A DNA stretch of 64,000 nucleotides from Oerskovia flava (GTDB taxonomy: Bacteria; Actinomycetota; Actinomycetes; Actinomycetales; Cellulomonadaceae): assembly GCF_026163685.1 (NCBI RefSeq), contig NZ_JAOXSR010000006.1, positions 1-64,000 on the forward strand, in the 5' to 3' direction. The translations under genes and the position numbers were made by a program. The notes beneath the pieces are model-generated. The model ran no database searches and was not told where the DNA came from. It was given only the letters and a program-made list of their open reading frames with translations. How positions within the stretch are numbered: position 1 is the stretch's first letter; the number at the start of each line of letters is the position of its first letter. This document shows, piece by piece, positions 1-8,711 of this stretch.

Positions 1-169
1 ACGACAACCCCGACTCCCGATGCCGACGCACCAGCTCGTCATACACCCGCAACGGGCTCGACCCCGTCGCCAGACCCAGCACCGCATCCGGCTTCGACCG
101 CACCAACGACTCCACCGCATCAGCAGCCAGCACCGCCAGCTCCTGCGCAGGAGCGATGACGACCTCCAT
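1..169 (-). CDS. nagB: glucosamine-6-phosphate deaminase, N-terminal part (cut by window edge)
   Basis: Only the first 56 codons are present; the gene runs off the left edge. The visible protein starts MEVVIAPAQELAVLAADAV and contains KPDAVLGLATGSSPLRVY, the N-terminal block of NagB with its GLATGSSP phosphate-binding loop. NagB converts GlcN-6-P to fructose-6-P and ammonia in the cytoplasm, the last step of amino-sugar catabolism. Its ATG overlaps the TGA of the upstream oxidoreductase by one base (TGATG), so translational coupling is likely. With nanA-, nanK- and nanE-like genes on the other arm of this locus it would complete sialic acid catabolism. A GlcNAc-6-P deacetylase (nagA) is the missing step and may lie outside the window. 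Confidence 0.85.
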   Translation of the reverse strand, partial: MEVVIAPAQELAVLAADAVESLVRSKPDAVLGLATGSSPLRVYDELVRRHRESGLS

Positions 170-1245
170 CAGACGATCTCCTTCGTGTGCTCATGACGGA
201 CCACTGCGACGTCGCCCGTCTCGACCGACCGGTAGGCCGCGTCGATCACCGCGAGCGTCGCTCGCGCCTCCTCGATGCCGTAGTCGGGCCGTCCGCCCGC
301 CAGGACCGCGCCGACCACGTGGCGCAGGTACGCCTGCGCGGCGACCTGCCCGGCGTCGGCGGCGATCGTCGTCCGCCCGGCGGGGCCGAACCGCGCGACC
401 GCGGGGACGTCGTCGTCACCGACCGCGTGCCCGTGCGAGCCGAGCAGCCGCACGGACGACGTGGTCGCCGTGCCGCCGGGGGCGTACGGGACGCGGCCGA
501 GCGTGATCGTCGCGGTGACGCCACGCTCCAGCTCGAGCGTGACGACCGCGGTGTCCTCGACGCCCGCGGCGCGGTGCGGCTCGAGGAAGAGCGAGCCGAC
601 GAACGCGTGCACCTCGACCGCGCGCAGACCGGTGAGGTAGTGCGCCGCGTCCGCGCAGTAGCCCAGGAAGTTGAGCAGCTCGCCGCCGCCCGACAGCGCC
701 GGGTCCACGACCAGCTCCGGCCGCTCGACCGACGTCGCGAGGTGCGCACCCGACGCGAAGAGCTCCAGGTCGAGGTGGCGCGGCAGGCCCACGTGCCCGG
801 CGTCGACCCACGCGCGCAGCCGGCGCAGCGCGGGTGCGTGCGTCCGGTTCACGACCGCGCAGGTGCGGCCGGTCCGGGCGGCCACCTCCGCGAGGCGGTC
901 GGCGTCCGCGAGCGTCGTCGCGACGGGCTTGTCCACCAGCACGTCGTGCCCCGCCTCGAGGAGGGTCGCCGCGAGGCGGGCGTGGCGCGTCGGCTCGGCG
1001 CACACCGCCACCAGGTCCACCGGGGCGTCGAGCGCCCGGGCGACGGACGCGACGTCGTCCACCTCGGCGTACCGCACACCGGCGTGGTCGGCCGCGGCCC
1101 GCGAGTCCTCGCGGACCCACGCGGGCGCCGACGACTCCTCGACCACCCCGACGACCTCCACCCGCTCGTCGGCCGCGAGGAGGCGCAGGTAGTCCGCCGC
1201 GTGCCGCACGGCGGAGGCGACGGCGACGCGCAGGACGACGCTCAT
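169..1245 (-). CDS. Gfo/Idh/MocA-family oxidoreductase (first of a pair)
   Basis: This 358-residue protein has the usual length and layout of Gfo/Idh/MocA NAD(P)-dependent sugar dehydrogenases: a Rossmann half, then VDKPVATTLADADRL around residues 105-119 (the E/D-KP motif at the active site), then the C-terminal alpha/beta domain. It overlaps its upstream partner by 4 bases (ATGA) and nagB by 1 base, so the four minus-strand genes form one operon. Members act on sugars, inositols, anhydro-sugars or N-acetylated sugars, and substrate cannot be read from sequence. In this setting a role in converting a modified or anhydro sialic acid, as described for NanOx/YjhC-type members, is an inference. 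Confidence 0.8.
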   Translation of the reverse strand: MSVVLRVAVASAVRHAADYLRLLAADERVEVVGVVEESSAPAWVREDSRAAADHAGVRYAEVDDVASVARALDAPVDLVAVCAEPTRHARLAATLLEAGHDVLVDKPVATTLADADRLAEVAARTGRTCAVVNRTHAPALRRLRAWVDAGHVGLPRHLDLELFASGAHLATSVERPELVVDPALSGGGELLNFLGYCADAAHYLTGLRAVEVHAFVGSLFLEPHRAAGVEDTAVVTLELERGVTATITLGRVPYAPGGTATTSSVRLLGSHGHAVGDDDVPAVARFGPAGRTTIAADAGQVAAQAYLRHVVGAVLAGGRPDYGIEEARATLAVIDAAYRSVETGDVAVVRHEHTKEIV

Positions 1246-2318
1246 GCAACCACCGCCGCGCCGACTGCGGCACCCCGGTCGTCGGCTCCCCGGTCGTCGG
1301 CGCCCCGGTCGTACCCGGGGACGTCGCGGACCCGCTCACGGCGTCCGGAGAGCAGCGACCGCTGCGCGGCGAGGGCGGTCGCGAGGGCGGCGCGCACCTG
1401 CGCCGTGGTGACGAGCGGTGCCGCGTCGCCGCGCACGACGTCGAGCCAGTGCGCGAGCTGGGTGCGCAGCGCGCCGTCGACGGACGGCGGTGGGGCGGTG
1501 GCGGCGTCGGAGTGCAGGCCGTCCTCCTCGGCGGTCGTGTGCGCGAGGGTGCCCTCGGTGCCGACCAGGACGACGCGGCGCAGCAGGTCGCCTCGGCGCT
1601 GCAGGGCGTAGCAGAGCTCGAGCGTCGCCAGCGCGCCGGAGGCGGTGCGGAGCTGGACGTGGAACGAGTCGGGCGAGTCCATGTCGGGCGAGAAGGTGCG
1701 GAAGCCCCGGGCGAAGACCTCGGCGGGCTCGTCGTCGAGCAACCAGGTCGCGAGGTCCATGATGTGGGTGCCGTTGTGCACCGGGTGCCCGCCGGAGAGC
1801 TCGGGGTCGAGCTGCCAGCCGCGCCAGCCGCCCGGCCACGCGTGCCCGGTGTACCAGGAGACGTGCGCGAGGCGCGGGGTCCCGATCTCGCCGCGCCTCG
1901 ACGCGGCGGCGAGCGCCGCGACCGCCGGCTGGAACCGGACGGTCTGCCCGACGACGAGGCTCGTGCCGTGCGTGGCGCGCACCATCGCGTCGAGCTGGGG
2001 CAGCGACAGCGCCGCGGGCTTCTCGACCTGCACGTGTCGCCCGGCCTCGCCCGCGGCGACGGTGTCGCGCGCATGGGTGGGGGTGGCGGTGACGACGTCG
2101 ACGGCGACGGCCCGGTCGTCCGCGAGCGCCTCGGCGAGGTCGGTCGTCGCGCGCGCTCCCGGTGTCAGCGCGGCGAAGTCTCGGGCCCTGCGGAGGTCGT
2201 GCCCGACGACCCAGCGCACGTCGGCGCCCGGAAGGGTGGCGAGGGCTGTCAGGTGCTCGCGGGCGAAGGCGCCGGTGCCGACGAGGGTGATGCCGACGGG
2301 GTCGTGCGGGGGCGTCAC
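1242..2318 (-). CDS. Gfo/Idh/MocA-family oxidoreductase (second of a pair)
   Basis: A second 358-residue member of the same superfamily, clearly divergent from its neighbour. ITLVGTGAFAREHL near the N-terminus is the nucleotide-binding G-x-G-x-x-A loop and HVQVEKPAAL carries the EKP active-site motif. The histidine-rich stretch GGHPVHNGTHIMDLATWLL matches the catalytic H/D helix of the family. The C-terminus is a short low-complexity tail of repeated DRGA units, visible in DNA as repeated gtcgtcggc-type blocks near 1276-1310. It overlaps the GntR gene and the first oxidoreductase by 4 bases each. Two adjacent family members may act in sequence or form a hetero-oligomer; the substrate is unknown. 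Confidence 0.8.
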   Translation of the reverse strand: MTPPHDPVGITLVGTGAFAREHLTALATLPGADVRWVVGHDLRRARDFAALTPGARATTDLAEALADDRAVAVDVVTATPTHARDTVAAGEAGRHVQVEKPAALSLPQLDAMVRATHGTSLVVGQTVRFQPAVAALAAASRRGEIGTPRLAHVSWYTGHAWPGGWRGWQLDPELSGGHPVHNGTHIMDLATWLLDDEPAEVFARGFRTFSPDMDSPDSFHVQLRTASGALATLELCYALQRRGDLLRRVVLVGTEGTLAHTTAEEDGLHSDAATAPPPSVDGALRTQLAHWLDVVRGDAAPLVTTAQVRAALATALAAQRSLLSGRRERVRDVPGYDRGADDRGADDRGAAVGAAVVA

Positions 2319-3064
2319 GCGGTCGTCACCTCGAGGGCGCGGTCGATGGGTTCGTAGTGGGAGACGACGGCGGCGCGGAACGCCTCGACGTCCCCGGCCT
2401 CGGCGGCGGTGAGCATGGCGCCGTGCGCGCGGGCGGTCTGGTCGAGGTCGGCGGCGACGGAGATCCCGAGCTTGGGGACGACGGCGGTGTGCACGTCCCA
2501 GAAGGCGGCGACGAGCTGGCCGACGAGGGAGTTGTCGAGCCGGGCGAGCAGGCCGGTGTGGAACGCGCGATCCTGCTTGGGGAAGGTCAGGCCGTCGCCG
2601 GCGGCGGCGACCATCTCGTCCACGAGGGAGTGGAGGTCAGGGTTGGACGTCCCGGCGAGGCTGGCGACGATGCGTTCGGCCATGGCGAGGTCGAGTGCCT
2701 GGCGGACCTCGACGACGTCCCGCAGGGCGCGCAGGTCGTCGCCAGGGCTGAGGACACCACGGAAGACGAGCGCCTCGACGAGCGCGTCGAGGGACATGTC
2801 GCCGACGAACGTGCCGTGCCCGTGGCGGACCTCGACGATGTCGAGGGTCGACAGGGTGCGGATCGCCTCGCGGACGCTCGAGCGGGAGACGCCGAGGTGC
2901 TCGCAGAGCTCGGCCTCGGTGGGCAGCGGGTCGCCCGGCCGCAGGCCCTCGCCGAGGATGAAGTCCTTGATCCGGTCGGCGGTGGTCGTCCGCCGGGGCG
3001 AACCCGCCGCCCCGGCCCGGGACGTGTCGAGGGTGGTAAAGCTCCTACGCCGTGCGGTTGCCAT
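2315..3064 (-). CDS. GntR-family regulator, FadR/FCD subfamily (NanR-like)
   Basis: This 249-residue protein has an N-terminal winged HTH (RTTTADRIKDFILGEGLRPG, then LPTEAELCEHLGVSRSSVRE) followed by an all-helical FCD ligand domain of about 160 residues. I chose ATG 3064 because GAAGGGG lies just upstream; an upstream ATG at 3106 would add 14 residues without a ribosome site. It is divergent from the importer operon and heads the minus-strand operon. FCD regulators usually repress until the pathway sugar or its phosphate binds, so repression of both arms from the shared intergenic operator is likely. Sialic-acid repressors NanR of corynebacteria and bifidobacteria are GntR proteins in the same setting. 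Confidence 0.85.
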   Translation of the reverse strand: MATARRRSFTTLDTSRAGAAGSPRRTTTADRIKDFILGEGLRPGDPLPTEAELCEHLGVSRSSVREAIRTLSTLDIVEVRHGHGTFVGDMSLDALVEALVFRGVLSPGDDLRALRDVVEVRQALDLAMAERIVASLAGTSNPDLHSLVDEMVAAAGDGLTFPKQDRAFHTGLLARLDNSLVGQLVAAFWDVHTAVVPKLGISVAADLDQTARAHGAMLTAAEAGDVEAFRAAVVSHYEPIDRALEVTTA

Positions 3065-3089
3065 CTTGACCCCTTCGCTTTCTGCTCCT

Positions 3090-3140
3090 AGTGTCATGCT
3101 ACACAACGTCAGACATCAGACATCATCTGTCATGACCTTC
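3090..3140. promoter_or_regulatory. divergent control region with FadR-type operator candidates
   Basis: The gap between the GntR gene and the binding-protein gene is AT-richer than its surroundings and full of short symmetric elements. ACGTCAGACAT at 3106-3116 has the GT-nnn-AC core of FCD-regulator operators. CAGACAT is repeated directly at 3110-3116 and 3117-3123. GTCATGAC at 3129-3136 is a perfect palindrome, and TGTCATG recurs at 3092-3098 and 3128-3134, 36 bp apart. This fits a repressor binding two or more sites to control both directions. Exact promoters are not resolved. Confidence 0.5.
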
Positions 3141-3169
3141 CCGTCGAGTCACCACTGTCAGGAGAACCA

Positions 3170-4771
3170 ATGAGGCTTCACGTCAGTACACCTCCCCGGC
3201 GCCGAGGTACGGCCCTCGTGGCCATGGCCGTCGTCGGAGTCCTCGGCCTCACCGCCTGCTCGGGCGGCACCGCCGAGGACGACACCGCGCAGGGCACCGA
3301 CGCCCCGGGCGAGATCGATCCGGACGCCGTCATCGAGGCCGGCATCTCCTACTCCCTCTCCGGTGGGTTCGACCCGATGATCACCACCGGTGCCGTGACA
3401 GTAGCGGCCAACTGGCACGTGTTCGAGGGACTCACCGAGCTGGACCCCGCGACGCGCGAGGTCCACGCGGCCCTGGGCGCCGAACTTCCGCGGGAGATCG
3501 ATGAGACGACCTACGAGGTGGACCTGCGCGAGGGCGCGGTCTTCCACGACGGCACACCCGTCACCACGGACGACGTGGTCTACAGCTTCGAGCGCGTCCT
3601 CGACCCCGCCAGCGAGTCCCTCTACGCCGGGTTCATCGACTTCGTCGAGGGCGTCGAGGCGGTCGACGAGGACACCGTCTCCGTCTCGCTGAAGTACCCC
3701 TTCAGCCTCGTGCCCGAGCGGCTCTCGGTCGTCAAGATCGTGCCCGAGGCGCTCGTGGAGTCCGACTACGAGGCGTTCAACGCGCTGCCCGTCGGCACGG
3801 GACCGTTCGCGATGACCCAGGCCACGCCCGACGACAAGATCACGTTCGAGCGCTTCGACGAGTACTCCGGCCCGCGCCCCGCACAGGCCGCCGGACTCGT
3901 GTGGAACCTGCTCTCCGACCCCGCGGCCCGCGTCACCGCGATGAGCTCGGGCACGGTCTCCGCCATCGAGGACGTGCCCTACATCGACGTCCCGACCCTC
4001 GAGGGCAGCGCCGACGTCGAGTCGGTGCAGTCGTTCGGCACGCTCTTCATGATGTTCAACACCCAGGAGGCGCCGTTCGACGACGTCCGGGTGCGCCAGG
4101 CGTTCTTCTACGCCCTCGACATGGAGAACATGATCAACGTCGGGCTGCTCGGCAACGGCGCACCGGCCCGCGGGTTCCTGCCCTCGAGCCACCCGAACTT
4201 CAACGAGGCCTCGACGGTCTACGACTACGACCCCGACATGGCCCGCGACCTGCTCGCGGAGGCGGGCGTCGAGGACCTCTCGATCACCCTCCTGACGACC
4301 GACACGGGCTGGGTCGGCGACATCGCCCCGCTCATCAAGGAGAACCTCGACGCGATCGGTGTGGACACGACGCTCGACATCGGCCAGTCCGGCGGCCAGT
4401 ACACCAAGGTGGACGCCGGCGACCTGCAGGTCATGGTCGCCCCCGGTGACCCGTCGGTCTTCGGCAACGACCCCGACCTGCTGATGCGCTGGTGGTACGG
4501 CGACAACGTGTGGTCGCAGTCCCGCTACCGCTGGAACGAGACCCCCGAGTTCGCGCAGCTCCAGGAGCTGCTCGACGGCGCGGTCCGCACCTCCGGCGAC
4601 GAGCAGCAGGAGCTGTGGAACGAGTCGTTCGACCTCGTCTCCGAGCAGGTCCCGCTCTACCCGCTGCTGCACCGTCAGCTCCCGACCGCGTGGGACTCCG
4701 ACGGCCTGGTCGGCTTCCAGCCGCTGCCCGTGACCGGCCTGTCGTTCCTCGACGTCGGCGCCCGCCAGTAG
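3170..4771 (+). CDS. ABC importer solute-binding lipoprotein, family 5 (Dpp/Opp type), probable sialic acid receptor
   Basis: The 533-residue precursor has a signal peptide ending in a lipobox (VGVLGLTAC, Cys about residue 30), so the mature protein should be lipid-anchored outside the membrane. The body is the SBP_bac_5 fold: YSFERVLDP, LPVGTGPF and a C-terminal PLYPLLHRQLPTAWD are typical. AGGAG at 3160-3164 supports ATG 3170. Although the fold is called peptide-binding, SatA/SiaE-type sialic acid receptors belong to it. The operon context (nanA, nanK, nanE downstream) makes sialic acid or a derivative the best guess. Peptide transport remains possible. Confidence 0.8.
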   Translation: MRLHVSTPPRRRGTALVAMAVVGVLGLTACSGGTAEDDTAQGTDAPGEIDPDAVIEAGISYSLSGGFDPMITTGAVTVAANWHVFEGLTELDPATREVHAALGAELPREIDETTYEVDLREGAVFHDGTPVTTDDVVYSFERVLDPASESLYAGFIDFVEGVEAVDEDTVSVSLKYPFSLVPERLSVVKIVPEALVESDYEAFNALPVGTGPFAMTQATPDDKITFERFDEYSGPRPAQAAGLVWNLLSDPAARVTAMSSGTVSAIEDVPYIDVPTLEGSADVESVQSFGTLFMMFNTQEAPFDDVRVRQAFFYALDMENMINVGLLGNGAPARGFLPSSHPNFNEASTVYDYDPDMARDLLAEAGVEDLSITLLTTDTGWVGDIAPLIKENLDAIGVDTTLDIGQSGGQYTKVDAGDLQVMVAPGDPSVFGNDPDLLMRWWYGDNVWSQSRYRWNETPEFAQLQELLDGAVRTSGDEQQELWNESFDLVSEQVPLYPLLHRQLPTAWDSDGLVGFQPLPVTGLSFLDVGARQ

Positions 4772-4777
4772 CCCGCT

Positions 4778-4814
4778 CCGGGGTCCCGTGCCGTGAACCG
4801 GCACGGGACCCCGG
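4778..4814 (+). terminator. strong hairpin between binding protein and permease (attenuator or 3'-end protector)
   Basis: A perfect 16-bp stem (CCGGGGTCCCGTGCCG at 4778-4793 paired with 4799-4814) and a 5-base loop start 7 bases after the binding-protein stop. No T-run follows. Such hairpins between an abundant receptor and its permease typically stabilise the upstream message or cause partial termination, giving more receptor than transporter. Confidence 0.75.
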
Positions 4815-4896
4815 CCGACGGCGCTCCCCCGCGAGCGCCACCCTCGGAACGGAAGTCCCCCATGCATGAGTCCATCATCAGCGACGGAGGTACCAC

Positions 4897-5853
4897 GTGA
4901 GCGCGCTCCTGCGGCTCGTCGGACGCCGTCTGCTGCAGCTTCCCGTGATGATCCTCGGCATCACGTTCCTCGTCTTCCTCGTGATGTCCTTCTCGCCGGC
5001 GGACCCCGCGATCCAGGCGCTCGGCGAGGGCGCGTCCCTCGAGGCGCGCGAGGCCTACCGTGCCGCGAACGGTCTCGACGACCCGCTGCTCGTGCGGTAC
5101 GTCGCGTTCCTCGCCGGGCTGGTCCAGGGTGACCTCGGGACCTTCAGCGCCCGGCAGACACCCGTCGTCGACGAGGTCGCCCGCGCGCTGCCCATCACGC
5201 TCCAGCTCACCTTCCTGGGTCTGATCATCGGCGTCGTCGGCGCGCTGCTGCTCGGCGTGACCGCGGCGCTGTTCCGCGACCGCTGGCCGGACAAGGCGAT
5301 CCGCGTCGTCTCGGTCGCCTCGCTCGCCACCCCGTCGTTCTGGCTCGCGGTGCTGCTCATCCAGGCGGTCACGCTCGGCCTCGGCTGGCTGCCGGCCAGC
5401 GGCCCGTTGCCCGACCCGTCGACCGACCTCGGCGGCTACCTCGCGCGGATGGCGCTGCCCGCGTTCGCGCTCGGTGTGCCCGTCGTCGGGCAGCTCACCC
5501 GGGTGGTACGTACCGCGATGGTCGAGGAGCTCGACAAGGACTACGTGCGGACCGCCGTCGGGGCAGGGGTGCCGCGCCACGTCGTCGTCGGGCGCAACGT
5601 CCTGCGCAACGCGCTCATCACGCCCATCACCGTCCTCGGGCTGCGCGTCGGGTACCTCATCGGCGGGGCCGTGATCATCGAGGTCATCTTCGCCCTGCCC
5701 GGCATGGGCACCCTCATCCTCAACGGCGTCACGAACAACGAACCGAACCTCGTGCAAGGAGTGACGCTCACCGTGGCCCTCGCCTTCGTGCTCATCAACA
5801 TCGTGGTCGACATGCTCTACGTGCTCGTCAACCCCCGGATCAGGACGGTGTGA
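4897..5853 (+). CDS. ABC importer permease, DppB type
   Basis: A 318-residue membrane protein with six predicted helices, the DppB/OppB length. The first helix is LPVMILGITFLVFLVMSF. The EAA loop region is EELDKDYVRTAVGAGVPRHVVVGRNV, which contacts the ATPase. GTG 4897 is preceded by CGGAGG at 4885-4890. The stop is followed after one base by the next gene. It pairs with the permease half of the downstream fusion protein to form the translocation channel. Confidence 0.88.
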   Translation: MSALLRLVGRRLLQLPVMILGITFLVFLVMSFSPADPAIQALGEGASLEAREAYRAANGLDDPLLVRYVAFLAGLVQGDLGTFSARQTPVVDEVARALPITLQLTFLGLIIGVVGALLLGVTAALFRDRWPDKAIRVVSVASLATPSFWLAVLLIQAVTLGLGWLPASGPLPDPSTDLGGYLARMALPAFALGVPVVGQLTRVVRTAMVEELDKDYVRTAVGAGVPRHVVVGRNVLRNALITPITVLGLRVGYLIGGAVIIEVIFALPGMGTLILNGVTNNEPNLVQGVTLTVALAFVLINIVVDMLYVLVNPRIRTV

Positions 5854-5854
5854 C

Positions 5855-7873
5855 GTGCGACGTCTGCTCACCGAACGACTCTCCCGCCCCGGGCTGCGCC
5901 TCGCGGCCCTACCTCTCGGCTCGCGGCTCGCGCTCGCCTTCGTGGCGCTCGTCGCGCTCGCGGCGGTCTTCGCCCCGCTGCTGACCACGCACGACCCGCT
6001 GGCCTCGGGAACGCCCGTCCAGCCGCCCGGCGCCGACGCCTGGTTCGGCACGGACCGGCAGGGCCGGGACATCTTCTCGCGCCTGCTCTACGGCGCCCGG
6101 TACTCGCTCGTCATCGGGCTCGGCGCGACGGCGGTCGCACTCGTGGCCGCGGCCGTGCTCGGCTCGATCGCCGCGACCGCGAGCAAGGCCGTCTCCGAGA
6201 CGCTCATGCGGGTGCTCGACATCGTCATGTCCTTCCCAGGAATCGCGCTGGCCGCCGTGTTCGTCTCCGTGTTCGGCCGGTCGCTGCCCGTGCTCGTGCT
6301 GACGATCGCGTTCCTCTACACCCCGCAGCTCACACGCGTCGTCCGGGCGAACATCCTCGACCAGTACGGCGAGGACTACGTCGCCGCGACCCGCGTCATG
6401 GGCGCTCGCACCTGGTGGATCCTCGCCAAGCACGTGGCCCGCAACTGCGCGGCACCCGTCCTGGTGTTCACGACCGTGCTCGTCGCCGACGCCATCATCT
6501 TCGAGGCGTCCCTGTCGTTCATCCAGGCCGGCGTCCCCGACCCGGAACCGTCGTGGGGCAACGTCATCGCGGCCGGCCGCGACCTCGTCATGGGCGGGTA
6601 CTGGTGGGCGACGTTCTTCCCCGGCCTCGCGATCATGCTCACGGTGCTGTGCCTCAACGTGCTCTCCGAGGGCATGACCGACGCGATGGTCGCGGCTCCG
6701 CGCACACGCCGCAGCCCTGCGGCCGCGCGCGCCGCGACGGCGCAGGCTGCGCGGCCCGCGGAGGTCGACGAGCCCGTCGAGGACGTGGTGCCGGACATCG
6801 CGCCGGTGGTCACGCCGGCCGAGCCCGTGGTCCCGCTCGTCCAGCGGCTCGCCGAGCTGCGGGCGGTGGAGACCGCACGGACCGACCGTCCGACCTACAC
6901 GGGCGACGACGCGCCGCTGCTCGAGGTCCAGAACCTCAGCATCCGGTTCCCCGAGCGCCACGGGGACGTCGCCGTCGTCGACGACGTGTCCTTCACGGTG
7001 CGTCCGGGCGAGACGATGGCCCTGGTCGGCGAGTCCGGCTGCGGCAAGTCGATCACGTCGCTCGCGATCATGGGCCTGCTCGACCGCTCCGCCGACGTCA
7101 GCGGACGGATCCTCTACAAGGGCCGGGACCTGCTGACCATGTCCGCCCGGGACCGCGCCGCGCTGCGCGGCACCGAGACCGCCATGATCTACCAGGACGC
7201 GCTGAGCTCGCTCAACCCGTCGATGCTGGTGCGAGCGCAGATGAAGCAGCTCACGCGCCGCGGCGGGACCCGCACCGCCGAGGACCTGCTCGAGCTCGTG
7301 GGGCTCGACCCTCGGCGCACGCTCTCGAGCTACCCGCACGAGCTCTCCGGCGGCCAGCGCCAGCGGGTGCTCATCGCGATGGCCCTCACACGGGACCCCA
7401 GCCTCGTGATCGCCGACGAACCGACGACGGCGCTCGACGTCACCGTGCAGGCGCAGGTCGTGGACCTGCTCGACGACCTGCGTTCGACACTCGGCTTCGC
7501 CATGGTCTTCGTGAGCCACGACCTCGCGCTCGTCGCGCAGCTCGCACACCGGATCACCGTCATGTACGCGGGGCAGGTCGTCGAGCAGGCTCCGACGAGC
7601 GAGCTGCTCGCCGACCCCCGCCACGAGTACACGCGCGGGCTCCTCGGCGCGGTCCTGTCGATCGAGTCGCGGGCCGCCCGGCTGCACCAGATCCCGGGCA
7701 CGGTGCCCTCGCCCCGGGACTTCCCCGCGGGCGACCGCTTCGCGCCCCGGTCCTCTCGACCCGGCGCCGGGCTCGACGTGCGGCCCGTGCTGCACGCCGT
7801 GCCCGGGACCGAGCACTACTACGCCGCGCCTCCGCTGGACGCGCCGCTGCACACCCTGGGAGGAGTCCGATGA
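5855..7873 (+). CDS. fused DppC-type permease and DppD-type ATPase
   Basis: At 672 residues this is about the sum of a DppC permease and a DppD ATPase. Residues 1-285 hold six helices with the FGTDRQGRDIFSRLLYGAR and DYVAATRVMGARTWWI EAA-loop signatures. A linker rich in Ala/Pro/Glu follows (about 285-345). Residues 350-672 form an ATPase with Walker A GESGCGKS, signature LSGGQRQR, Walker B VIADEPTTALD and the switch histidine in FVSHD. The C-terminal region keeps the family's extension but reads DRFAPRSSRPGAG where relatives have cysteines that can ligate an iron-sulfur cluster. Similar fusions occur in sialic acid transporters of actinobacteria, to my recollection. It overlaps the next gene by 4 bases. 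Confidence 0.88.
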   Translation: MRRLLTERLSRPGLRLAALPLGSRLALAFVALVALAAVFAPLLTTHDPLASGTPVQPPGADAWFGTDRQGRDIFSRLLYGARYSLVIGLGATAVALVAAAVLGSIAATASKAVSETLMRVLDIVMSFPGIALAAVFVSVFGRSLPVLVLTIAFLYTPQLTRVVRANILDQYGEDYVAATRVMGARTWWILAKHVARNCAAPVLVFTTVLVADAIIFEASLSFIQAGVPDPEPSWGNVIAAGRDLVMGGYWWATFFPGLAIMLTVLCLNVLSEGMTDAMVAAPRTRRSPAAARAATAQAARPAEVDEPVEDVVPDIAPVVTPAEPVVPLVQRLAELRAVETARTDRPTYTGDDAPLLEVQNLSIRFPERHGDVAVVDDVSFTVRPGETMALVGESGCGKSITSLAIMGLLDRSADVSGRILYKGRDLLTMSARDRAALRGTETAMIYQDALSSLNPSMLVRAQMKQLTRRGGTRTAEDLLELVGLDPRRTLSSYPHELSGGQRQRVLIAMALTRDPSLVIADEPTTALDVTVQAQVVDLLDDLRSTLGFAMVFVSHDLALVAQLAHRITVMYAGQVVEQAPTSELLADPRHEYTRGLLGAVLSIESRAARLHQIPGTVPSPRDFPAGDRFAPRSSRPGAGLDVRPVLHAVPGTEHYYAAPPLDAPLHTLGGVR

Positions 7874-8688
7874 GCGCGACCCCCGTACCGGCGCAGGACG
7901 CCGCGGGACCCGTCGTCGAGCTGCGCGACGTCTGCGTGGACTTCCGCTCCCGCACCGGATCTGTGTTCCGCACGCAGCGGGTGCGCGCGGTCGAGCACGT
8001 CAGCATCGAGGTCCACCGCGGCCGGACGCTCGGGATCGTCGGGGAGTCCGGCAGCGGCAAGACGACCATGGCGAAGGTGCTCGTCGGTCTGCAGGAGCCG
8101 ACCTCGGGCGAGATCCGCTTCGACGGCGAAGCCGTCACGCGCTACACCGCCGCGGTCCGCCGCCGGGTCGGGCGCGTCGTGTCCGTCGTCTTCCAGGACC
8201 CGGCGACCGCCCTCAACGCGCGCATGCGCATCGGCGAGGCGCTGCGGGACCCGCTCGACGTGCACGGCGTCGGCACACCCGCGCAGCGCACCGCCCGGGT
8301 CCGCGAGCTGCTGCACCTCGTCGGCCTCCCGGACTCCGCCCTCGAGGCGATGCCCGGGCAGCTCTCGGGCGGTCAGCGCCAGCGCGTCGCGATCGCCCGG
8401 GCGCTCTCGCTCGGGCCCGAGGTCGTCGTCGCCGACGAGCCCACCTCTGCGCTCGACGTCTCCGTGCGTGCCCAGATCCTCAACCTCCTCGCCGACCTCA
8501 AGACCGAGCTGAACCTCGGGATGGTCTTCATCTCCCACGACATCCAGACCGTCCGGCACGTGTCCGACGAGATCGTCGTCATGCGCCGAGGACAGATCGT
8601 CGAGCAGGGGCCCGCGGCGCGGGTCTTCGACGACCCGCACGACGAGTACACCCGCACGCTGCTCGCCGCAGCGCCCGCACTCCTGTGA
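7870..8688 (+). CDS. ABC importer ATPase, DppF type
   Basis: This 272-residue ATPase has Walker A GESGSGKT, a Q-loop at VFQDPATALNARM, signature LSGGQRQR, Walker B VVADEPTSALD and switch FISHD. GGGAGGAG lies just before ATG 7870, which overlaps the previous stop (ATGA). It would pair with the ATPase half of the preceding fusion to power import. It stops right after the ATPase core (ending LLAAAPALL) and lacks the C-terminal extension common in DppF, so neither ATPase of this system appears to carry the cysteine cluster. Confidence 0.88.
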   Translation: MSATPVPAQDAAGPVVELRDVCVDFRSRTGSVFRTQRVRAVEHVSIEVHRGRTLGIVGESGSGKTTMAKVLVGLQEPTSGEIRFDGEAVTRYTAAVRRRVGRVVSVVFQDPATALNARMRIGEALRDPLDVHGVGTPAQRTARVRELLHLVGLPDSALEAMPGQLSGGQRQRVAIARALSLGPEVVVADEPTSALDVSVRAQILNLLADLKTELNLGMVFISHDIQTVRHVSDEIVVMRRGQIVEQGPAARVFDDPHDEYTRTLLAAAPALL

Positions 8689-8711
8689 AGAACCCCGAAA
8701 CGGAGCACCAC

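Noticed and set aside
187-1611. Long plus-strand open frame opposite the two oxidoreductase genes
   Set aside because: It mirrors the minus-strand coding genes, is Arg/Val-rich without any motif, and is the expected antisense shadow in 73% GC DNA.
5909-7852. Minus-strand 647-codon frame opposite the permease-ATPase fusion
   Set aside because: It contains only His/Arg/Gly/Asp-rich sequence reflecting the codon bias of the real gene.
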